From Epiperipatus broadwayi (Eukaryota > Onychophora > Udeonychophora > Euonychophora > Peripatidae): a stretch of DNA of 64,000 bases. Positions within the stretch are counted from its first letter, which is position 1; every line of letters begins with the position of its first letter. Below are positions 56,400-64,000 of the stretch, one piece after another. The notes under the pieces are model-generated. The model saw nothing but the letters and a program-made list of their open reading frames with translations, made no database searches and had not been told where the DNA came from. Location: the NCBI GenBank assembly GCA_028023455.1, contig JAQFVV010000230.1, forward strand, positions 1,490,001-1,554,000, given 5' to 3'. A program made the translations under genes and the position numbers.

Positions 56400-57163
56400 T
56401 GTGTGGTGTAGTTGTTTTTGCAAATAATGCTTTAGAACTGCAGGAAATGCTGCAGGAGTTATCAGATGAAAGTAGGAAAATAGGACTAAAGATAAATGTT
56501 GTTTAATGGATTTTCTCAAAATATGAAAATAAAGATTGATTATAATGAGTTAGAAGAAATTAACAGCTACAAATACCTTGGTCAGATTATTAATACAGAT
56601 GGAAACATAATGGATGAAATTAATCATAGAATTAAACTTGATTGGAATGCTTTTGGTAGAAATAACTTGATACTAAAAGGAAATATGTCTATGTGTTTGA
56701 AAAGGAAGGTTTTTAATAAATATGTTTTACCAGTTCTTACTTATGGATCTGAGACTTGGACACTTAATAGAAGAGCAATACAGAGACTTTGGACCACTCA
56801 AAGAAATATGGAGAGATGCATGTTGGGAGTAACAAGAAGAGATCGAAAATGCAATATATAGGTAAGAGAACAAACAGGTGTTACTGACCTAATTGAAAAA
56901 ATTAAAAGACTGAAGTGGAGTTGGGCTGGGAATATTGCTAGAAGAGATGATAATAGATGGACAATTAAAATCTTAAACTGAATTCCAAGAGATTGTTTAA
57001 GACCCATAAAGAGACCACATGTGAGATGGATGGATGAAATAAGAAAGTGTCCAGGGCTGATGTGGAGAAGAGAAGCTAAAGATAGGAGAAGATGGATTGA
57101 ACTTGGAGAGACCTTCATCCTGCAGTGGATTTATAATGGTTGTTGATGATGATGATGATGAAT
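56400..57163 (+). pseudogene. RTE LINE, reverse transcriptase thumb to C-terminus and 3' end
   Basis: The best RTE copy in the window. 56400-56500 gives ANNALELQEMLQELSDESRK; the open frame 56496-56861 gives NSYKYLGQIINTDGN, RNNLILKGNMSMCLKRKVFNK, YGSETWTLN and MERCMLGVTRRDRK; a shifted frame to 57110 gives VTDLIEKIKRLKWSWAGNI, RRDDNRWTIKILN, RPHVRWMDEIRK and RRWIELGETFILQWI. These are hallmark C-terminal blocks of RTE/BovB-clade elements. The 3' end is a GAT trinucleotide run (57138-57161). One stop after NI(stop)VREQ and one frame change; 5'-truncated inside the palm. Confidence 0.88.
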
Positions 57164-57656
57164 ATGAAAAGAAAAGCACCAGGAAATGATGAAATTATTA
57201 TTTATTTCTTAAAAGAAACAGTTGGAAAAATAGAAAAATTGTTGACAACGCTATATACCAAATGCTTAAATGATAAAAGTATAACAGATACTTGGAAAAG
57301 TCAGCATCAATATTGATATTTAAACAAAATTAGAAAAAAAATATTAGAAATTGTTGGATTCTATAAGCTCTATACAAACTCTTTCCTGAAGATGAAGGAA
57401 ACTTTCGATTCAAACCAATCAAAAGAACAAACTGTATTTAGAAAATAGTTTTAACACAATCAGTTGCATTCATTTAGTAAAAAAAAAAATTACAGAAAAA
57501 AACAATGAATATAAATTGCCATTGTGCTTTGGATTTGTAGACTGTGGGAAGGCATTTGATTCTAGAAACATTTCCACAGGGATTAAAACTTTGTCCCACG
57601 AAGATATAATAGTTGTCCAATCCTAAACAATGTTTACCAAAATGCAACAGCAATGA
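57164..57656 (+). mobile_element. RTE LINE fragment, reverse transcriptase fingers and motif A
   Basis: KRKAPGNDEIIIYFLKETVG and LYTKCLNDKSITDTWKS are the fingers; EQTVFRK then LPLCFGFVDCGKAFDS is motif A with its catalytic Asp in FVD. Frames are broken in the middle. It starts immediately at the GAT-run end of the preceding copy and stops where an antisense 3' end begins. Confidence 0.75.
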
Positions 57657-58035
57657 TTAAGATTCATCATCATCATTTTCAACCAGTATTAGACCTCTGC
57701 AGGATGAAGGTCTCCAAATTCATTCCGTTTTCTCCATTCACTAGCCTCCCTTCTCTACATCATGACAGCACACTTTCTTATTTCATTCATCCATCTCACA
57801 TGTGGACTCTTTCTAGCTTTTTTTTTTACAATCTCTTGAAATCCAGTTTAAGATTTCAACTATCTATTTATTATCATCTCTTCTAGCAATACGTCCAGTT
57901 CAACTCCAGTTTCATAATTCTTTTCTTTCACTTATGTATTTAATTTTATGATCTCTTCTTGTTATTCATAATATGCATTTTCCCATATTTTATTGAGTGG
58001 TCCAAAATCTTTTCTGCCTAGCTCTTTGGTTAAGT
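57657..58035 (-). mobile_element. RTE LINE 3' fragment, antisense
   Basis: CATCATCATCATTTTCAACC begins at 57664 and runs to about 58035 (CTTTGGTTAAGTATCCAAG), covering the region equivalent to 56750-57160. On the minus strand, TCTCACATGTGGACTC and AGAATTATGAAACTGGAG mark the RPHVRW and RLKWSW blocks. It abuts a plus-strand RTE fragment without a gap. Confidence 0.75.
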
Positions 58036-58084
58036 ATCCAAGTATCAGATTACATAGGGGTATTAAGAAGATTAATATTAAATA

Positions 58085-58205
58085 AATAAATAGTCAAGTC
58101 ACTTTATTGCTCAAGTTTATAAAAGCTTCAGTGTTGGAAATGTCAGAACTGGAATTGATCTGAAAATCTCATGTTTCAGTGTCTGACTAATGTACCACAT
58201 GAGAA
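58085..58205 (-). repeat. tRNA-derived SINE, family D copy
   Basis: CAAGTCACTTTATTGCTCAA opens; on the minus strand GTGGTACATTAGTCAGACAC leads to AGATCAATTCCAG, a recognisable B box (about 58163-58151). Body CTGACATTTCCAACACTGAAG as in the 6.8 kb copies. Confidence 0.6.
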
Positions 58206-59070
58206 ACAAGAATAATATTGATAAGGGTGTACATGAGACTTCTTCCATATCTTCAAACTTTTTACAGAAGTTTTACAAAAAGTATTCATGGAATAAAATG
58301 GAAAACTAAGGGAATAAAATTACAAAGAGATTATTTAGAGTCATCTAGATTTTGCAGAGAAAGTAGTTATTTTGTATACAATGCTTCAGAGATTCTGAAA
58401 ATGCTGCAAAAGTTATCAGATAAAAATAAGAAAGTAGGATTAAAGTGAAATATTAAAAAGTCTAAAGTAAAGTCCAATTGTTTAGAAGAAGAAAATAGAC
58501 TGATAATCACGAATCAGAAGAACGACTACAAATATCTTGGTCAGATTATAAACACAGGTCTAAAAATAGTAGATAAAATTAGTCATAAAATTAAACTTGG
58601 ACAGAATGCTTTTGGTAAATATAATTTAATATTAAAAAGAAGTATATGTGTGTTTGAAAAGAAAGGTTTTTGATAATTGTGATTTACTAATTTTTTATGG
58701 ATCTGAGAGATGGACACTTAGCAGAAAAGTAGTAGACTAGTTAATGAAGTGTAGAGAGATAATATGTTGGGAGTAATAAGAAGAGATTAAAAGCAAAATC
58801 AAACATATCAGGGATATCATTGAAAGAATTAAAAGACTAAAATGGAGACGCCTGGACATACTGCTAGAAGATATATAATAAATGGATAAATAAACCTTTA
58901 AATTGGATCTCAAAAGTTTGTAATAAACTTAAAAAGGCTGTATATAAAATGGATGCGTAAAATATGGACGTTTGTTGATGTGATATGGAAAAGAAAGGTT
59001 ATGGATCAAGCATCTTCATTTTATAGTTTACTGATAATAATTGAAAATGATGTTATGGCAGTATATGCTT
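58206..59070 (+). mobile_element. RTE LINE fragment, palm to 3' end
   Basis: ASEILKMLQKLSDKNKKVGLK, DYKYLGQIINTG, NAFGKYNLILK, YGSERWTLS and LERIKRLKWRR are readable; the end near 59045-59062 is GATAATAATTGAAAATGATG. More decayed than 56.4 kb and lacking the GAT run. Same orientation as that copy, about 1.8 kb downstream. Confidence 0.75.
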
Positions 59071-59134
59071 ATATATATAAGCAGTGGCTCATAAATATGG
59101 TCATTGCAACTCTAAGAAAAGAAAACTACTCTAG

Positions 59135-60885
59135 AAATAATTTTTGTAATAACTATATGTGAATCACAATAATGTCCACATATAAAAACATGCTGGTTCA
59201 TTTTTCTGTTTGATATTTTGCTAATTCTGTTTTTATAAGTACGTACATAAATTTCTGCAAAATCTGTATAAAAATAAACTGCATATATATAAAAGGTAAT
59301 TTCTGAGAAGAAACGGATGATTGCTTCCAGACTTTAAAACCCAGTAAAACAATATGGTAAACCAATTAATATAATTATGAGTTCAAACCAGCAATATGAA
59401 AAACAGTCTTAAAATCTTAAATTTGATTTTTATATGCTTACTTAATTTTTTTTCTTTCCCAAACATATAAAGTAAATTAACATTTCTTTATATATATCAC
59501 TAATTTATGAACTTATAAAGTTAAACAAAAAGTATATACTACATAATAATTAGATTTTATTCGCCGTCATTTTTAAATTGTGGTTAAGAAATAAGATGAT
59601 AAAAAATTGTAACTTATTTATTAGCTAAATTTATTTACATATACAGTATTTTATTTGCCATTAATAATTTTATTAAGCCAATAAATAAATCATAACTATT
59701 AAAATTAATTTTGAGACTATAAACTTAATTCGCAGACGAAGGTTTCAATTCAACATCAAAATGACAATGCTAATAAGAGGCAAAAAACTATCTATTTATA
59801 TTGGGAAAGTAGTGGGAAAAGCACATACCAGTCATACAGTTGCGAATGTGTAATAGTCTTAAATATAAGATTTTGTTTTTAAAAAAAATTAAAAACGATT
59901 GCCTTAAAATTGAATGATGATTTTAAAAAAATCACATTTGTTGAACATGTTAAAAAAATAATAATTGATTTTTTCCCCCCAATAACTGTGTAATCAAAAT
60001 TGTGAGTCAAAAGTTTTTTTCCGAACGGAATTAGATGCATTTTTTTTTTATTACTTTATTACACATAATATTTGTAGTTATGAATGACTCTCACTGAAAA
60101 ACTATCACAATTAATTTGGATAAAACGTTATCTTTGCGTCTGTCTTTAGTAATGTTTCCAATGACTAATAGCAAAACATAGTAAATTATATATGTCTCAT
60201 TCACTTTTTCTATTTTACAATATTTTTGGATTGAAGATCAACGCGTCACTTATCGTGTTGAAGTGTCACATGATTTCCTGAGAAACTAACCATTCTTTTA
60301 GATCTTACATGTGTTAGTGTAATGGCACATTGATAGACAAGAGATTTCTAGATAGAAGCTGTGTCTTTTTTTGGTACTGTTTTCTCGAGAAACTAATCAT
60401 TTTTCAAATATCCCATATGATTTAGCACAGTGGCAGTGTGATGGTCTCAAGAGCTGTAGGATCTTGGACTGAAGTTCAATCTCATTCCTGGTGTTCAAAT
60501 GTTACACAACCTTCTGGGAAACTAATCATGCTTTTCATTGTTATGTTTTTCCTTTTTGTTTGTATTAAATTGGCTAAAACATTTTGAACATTGGTTAAAG
60601 AAAAGGTTTATTACATGTATTTATTTTTATAACACTTTTCTTTAGCCAACATTTGAAACATTTTGATATATCGCATATTTATTAGTAGTTGTCAATTATA
60701 ATCAGTTTTACTTTACTTGTAAATAATTAAATATAAAATTGGCAGCCAAAAATGATAGAGATACGCCATGATTCCCAAGTTCCAAAATCTGCCATTTATC
60801 ATCACACAAAACTATCTTGACAAGATACTTTAAGTATGACAAAGCTTTTTAAAGAGTCATGTGACCTCTTATAAACGTTTTAATT
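59135..60885. other. AT-rich sequence, nothing assigned
   Basis: 60290-60530 contains three spaced phrases built on CACATGATTTCCTGAGAAAC, AACTAATCATTTTTC and GGGAAACTAATCATGC, a short irregular repeat of about 120 bp. 60425-60490 looks weakly tRNA-like (GGATCTTGGACTGAAGTTCAA). No gene seen. Confidence 0.35.
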
Positions 60886-60892
60886 AGAGCGG

Positions 60893-61150
60893 ATTTGACT
60901 TTCAAGCTCCCTTTTATCATCAACTTCATCTTTATACAACTGATGCACACAACCATATACATGCAAAAAAAGGTTAAATGATCTCCAATATATGTATTTC
61001 ATGCTGAACCAGCACTCATCAGTTGATCCAGATCATCATCTCCTTCACACATATATAATCAATGCTCGGTTTATATTAAGATAACAAATCTTCAAACTTT
61101 AATGGACTGGTTTCAATCCTCTCCAACTCTTCAGCCACCCATAACATTGA
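60893..61150 (-). mobile_element. Family C ribozyme-bearing repeat, copy C3
   Basis: Starts GGATTTGACTTTCAAGC (B-box-like side decayed), carries the hammerhead on the minus strand, then TATAATCAATGCTCGGTTTA, ACTTTAATGGACTGGTTTCA and CAACTCTTCAGCCACCCATA. Homologous along its whole length to C2 in the opposite strand. Confidence 0.72.
60979..61035 (-). ncRNA. Hammerhead ribozyme, type I with minimal stem III (C3)
   Basis: Minus strand: CTGATGA 61022-61016; stem II GTGCT/AGCAT; GAAA 61000-60997; stem III TA/TA type with a short loop; ATA triplet, cleavage predicted between 60989 and 60988; stem I TCAA (61026-61023)/TTGG (60988-60985) and outer TGATC (61035-61031)/GATCA (60983-60979), a perfect outer helix. 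The outer helix and inner stem sequences differ from C1 and C2 while still pairing. Confidence 0.78.
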
Positions 61151-61154
61151 AAAT

Positions 61155-62095
61155 GTGCTGATGGCATATTCAAAGCCCTTGTTTGCCAATTTTGTTGCCA
61201 TACCCATGTTATCCATAAGTCATTCTTCTCTCTCATATGCAGAACATTTAAGCCTATTCAAATACATAGAAGAGGAATGGACAGAATACAGGCTGAATAT
61301 GTAATATTTGAATACAAGTATATTAAAGTTTTAATTCTAAATAACATAGCAATGGAAATTTTTTATGTACTTGTTAAAGTTTAATACATACTTTTTTAAA
61401 AAAAAAAACTTGTAAATAAACAAAAAAAAATTTCTTTATATAATAAAACTTTTATAATTGTTATACTTTTTTTTTAAAAAAAAAAAGGTTTGAAATTAAT
61501 ATAAAAATATTATCCATGAATAAATGTTTCTAATTCATTCAATTCATGATAGTGAAAATATTTGTGGATAAATTTGGGATAAAATTAAATGCTAAATTAT
61601 TATTTAAACCATACTAAATAATTGATTACAGAAAGGAGTTTGCTATTAACTGAAAAGAGATTCTTTGATTCTACTTTGAGGCCTTAAAGAAACTGGTAGG
61701 ACAAATTCCTAATGTCATCCATTCTTATCATCGTGATGTTACCGTATGACTATTCATATAGTATATTAACATGAATAGGCTGCTTATCACATAAGCCAGC
61801 CTGGTGGGTTTATTAGTTTTTTATCTCTGAGTTTAAGGTCATTATCTTTTTTTTCAGTTGCCTGACAATTCATAACTGAAATATGATTTGAGTTTTCTTG
61901 AAGACAGAATGAATGCCTGTGTAAATGATTTTTTAAAATAGATATTTACAATCATGACAGACAAAACTAAATTATAGCCATTATTTCCAAGAGGTTGTAA
62001 ATTCACAGCTAAAGCAGCTGTTGGTGGCTAAAGGCTGAGGGTGCTAAAAATTCTCTGATTGTGAACCCAGGCTGCCATTTGGTAATGACCTTTTA
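61155..62095. other. AT-rich sequence, nothing assigned
   Basis: Short A/T runs at 61395-61410 and 61470-61490. No feature supported. Confidence 0.4.
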
Positions 62096-62097
62096 TT

Positions 62098-63085
62098 TAG
62101 GTACTTACAACTGCAGATCATTTTCAAGTAAAGAAAGATTGCACAAATTGGAAGAACTGTCTAATATTAAATGGGACATTGTTGGACTTTGTGAAGTTAG
62201 AAGAAAAGGTGAGGAGACTTGACATGTACTATACTATAAAGACACAAATATTGGAAGCTCAGATGGACTTAAATTTATAAGTGAAAAAACAACATTGTGG
62301 AGGTTGATGGTATATCAGACAGAGTGGCAAGATTAGGCAAATGGCCTCAAAAGCGCTTAGCGCATAATAATTTTTGGAATCGGTATAGCTTCTCGTTCAA
62401 GTGTTGCATACGCTTTTTAATTTGTATATTAAATTATCGAGGGAGAAGTTTAAAATCTGTATTATTCAACTTATTGAAAGATTTATGTCGCAACAAGTTC
62501 TCATTTTGATGAAGTAGAAGATTTTTATATGGCTTTTGATCAGATCAAAAAATATTTTAAAATTTTCATGAAAGATTTTAATACTAGAATTGGTAAACAA
62601 GTGAAAGATGAAAGTGCTGTGGATAAATTTGGTTATGTTAATAGAAATGAGAGGACACAGGCTTGTGGAGTTTGCAGAATAAAAAACTTTATGAATATTT
62701 TTTTTTAAGAAAAGTGCTAAATGAAAATGAACATGGAAGCATCCAAATGAAGATACTACTGAATTAAATGAATAGTTTGATTAATAGAAAATATGTATTT
62801 TTAGATTGTAAAGTTCTTAATAAATTCAACAGGAGGGAGTGATCATCGATTAGAGATGTAAGATACATACCTATTAATGCAAAATTAGAAAGACAAAAAT
62901 TATCAAGAAAAATAATATTCACCATTGATATTTCTAATTTTCAGAAACATTCCAAATTGCATATCATTTTAAAATGTTAACAGATTTTGAAAATGGTCCA
63001 GATTTGTATGAAATCTATAGGAAAATAACTGATACACTATTAAGAACTGCAATAAAGATAATTTATATAAAAAAGAAGCAATTGA
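62098..63085 (+). pseudogene. RTE LINE 5' fragment, endonuclease domain
   Basis: TYNCRSFSSKERLHKLEE, WDIVGLCEVRRKGEE (with the catalytic Glu in CEVR), VDGISDRVARL, NFMKDFNTRIGKQVKDES (the GDFN block altered to KDFN), NRNERTQACG, and a region equivalent to GSDHRL (GGGAGTGATCATCGATTAG at 62832-62850) are readable across several frames. The ORF at 62297-62509 covers only one piece. About 300 codons of an RTE-clade endonuclease, inactive because of frameshifts and stops. Confidence 0.78.
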
Positions 63086-63110
63086 CCAGAAGTGACAGGT
63101 TGAGCTTCCA

Positions 63111-63225
63111 TATAGGGACCTTTAGCTCCCATTATGCTAGATAGTAATTGGTCTTTATTCACCATTGTTCAACCTAGCATTTTATTATAGCATCTGAGCA
63201 ACCAATCAGAATAAAGGTCCCTCTA
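63111..63225. mobile_element. 115-bp MITE-like element
   Basis: TATAGGGACCTTTA (63111-63124) faces TAAAGGTCCCTCTA (63212-63225), a 14-bp inverted repeat with one mismatch, flanked or started by TA. AATTGGTCTTTATT and AACCAATCAGAATAAAGG add partial inner pairing. It sits exactly between a plus-strand RTE 5' part and a minus-strand RTE 3' part. Confidence 0.6.
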
Positions 63226-63375
63226 AATTTAATCCAGCTTCTTTGATTCCTAGCATCTCTTCTCCACAACAAATCGTCAAATTTTAATTATTTTATTTAT
63301 CCATCTCTAATGTGGTCTTTTTTTTACAGATCTTTTAAATCACTTGGGCTCCAGTTTAAAAATCAACGAAGTATA
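63226..63375 (-). mobile_element. RTE LINE 3' fragment, antisense
   Basis: TTTAATCCAGCTTCTTTGAT, CTAGCATCTCTTCTCC and TTTATCCATCTCTAATGTGG are the antisense of the terminal block (compare 52580-52700). The extreme 3' end appears to have been lost at the MITE boundary. Confidence 0.6.
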
Positions 63376-64000
63376 TTATTATTTTTGATAACGTTTAACT
63401 AAATTTACAAATGACTAGTATTTCATTTTGGGGCCTGCATTCTTCAGTCTTGCCTGTTATTCTATGCTATTTTAATCGTTTATATGTATATATTCACATG
63501 TTATATAATTAAGTAAGTGTTGTGAATTTAAAATATATACTGTACTTATTCAAATTAAAAAGGAGGTAAAGAATTGTTTTAACTGTACTCTTTTCTAAGT
63601 GAGTCATACCTCGGGTCAAGAAAAAGTTTTGATCCTACCATTCTTTTATTTTGATCTTTTTCCGTGTTTGCTTTCTAACGTAAAGCAACAAATCTTAAGA
63701 GCCCCTTTAGCCTGATTATTGTTTATTCAATCTGTTTACCCAAAGTCTAACGCTCTTTATGATCAATAATCCTACTGGCAAAATGAATACTTTTCACAAA
63801 CGGTTTAAAGAATCGATCGGCTTCTTTTTTCTTTTTAACAAAAAGAACAAACATCCAAATTTTCTTCTAAAATCAAATAAAAATAATGCAGATGGTGTCT
63901 TGTTCTTAATTAGTGTCAGTAGCACTTACGTTTTATAACACGCTCGCGCTTATAAAGTTATTTTTGCATTTTTTAAGACCCTGTGCAATGGTAGCGACGA
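63376..64000. other. Right flank, less repetitive, no gene recognised
   Basis: The last 350 bp are somewhat less AT-rich and contain no family seen elsewhere in the window (ACACGCTCGCGCTTATAAAG near 63941). It may be unique sequence, but no exon could be supported. Confidence 0.35.

Noticed and set aside
57164-58035. Twin-primed RTE insertion
   Set aside because: The order on the minus strand is 3' part followed by the opposite-sense part, which is the reverse of what twin priming leaves.

Overview
This is an AT-rich eukaryotic window, almost certainly from an animal (an invertebrate is my best guess; the species is not identifiable). No protein-coding host gene could be supported: there are no long ORFs outside transposons and no convincing chain of exons. 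Nearly everything recognisable is repeat-derived: two LINE lineages, DNA-transposon derivatives, tRNA-derived SINEs, foldback elements and microsatellites, set in AT-rich sequence without recognisable content.

The most interesting layer is a set of short repeats whose cores fit the hammerhead self-cleaving ribozyme. One family (C: 13.8, 50.9 and 61.0 kb, with a decayed copy at 48.5 kb) keeps CUGAUGA, a 5-bp stem II, GAAA, a minimal stem III, an AUA cleavage triplet and a stem I whose outer helix differs in sequence between copies but still pairs. A related family (B: 6.0 and 38.5 kb) has about 70-bp direct repeats spaced about 350-360 bp apart in both copies, as expected if slightly more than one unit of a circular or multimeric RNA had been inserted. 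A third abundant family (A, about 15 copies or fragments) and a foldback family (F: 3.8 and 18.6 kb) carry imperfect hammerhead-like cores. The pattern resembles retrozymes and Penelope-type hammerhead elements, which are known from other genomes; the family assignment and any activity are inference.

Layout. 0-9 kb: family A, an imperfect tandem pair, foldback F, family B, tRNA-derived SINE D, and an antisense RTE fragment at 8.5 kb. 9-20 kb: mostly unrecognised sequence, a degenerate coding-like block at 11.2 kb, an RTE 3' end at 11.9 kb, family C at 13.8 kb, several family A copies, and the large foldback F at 18.4-18.9 kb. 20-29 kb: a 158-bp foldback, a 946-bp TA-flanked terminal-inverted-repeat element, tRNA-like SINEs, and RTE fragments, one with a family A copy nested inside. 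29-34 kb: a 390-bp hAT-type nonautonomous element with an 8-bp target duplication, then a nearly full ORF2 LINE (endonuclease, reverse transcriptase, CCHC knuckle) broken by one frameshift and one stop, with a duplicated 3' tail. 34-48 kb: short LINE tails, family B split by a 207-bp palindrome, family A, and a TCTA microsatellite. 48-64 kb: a retroposed tRNA-Gly with target duplication at 50.1 kb, family C, and many RTE pieces, including one with an inverted 5' part and a cluster at 56.4-59.1 kb.

The repeats form a trans-mobilised community: the LINEs are plausible machinery suppliers for the tRNA SINEs and the ribozyme-bearing repeats. Boundaries are from reading by eye and are approximate unless a target duplication or terminal repeat fixes them.
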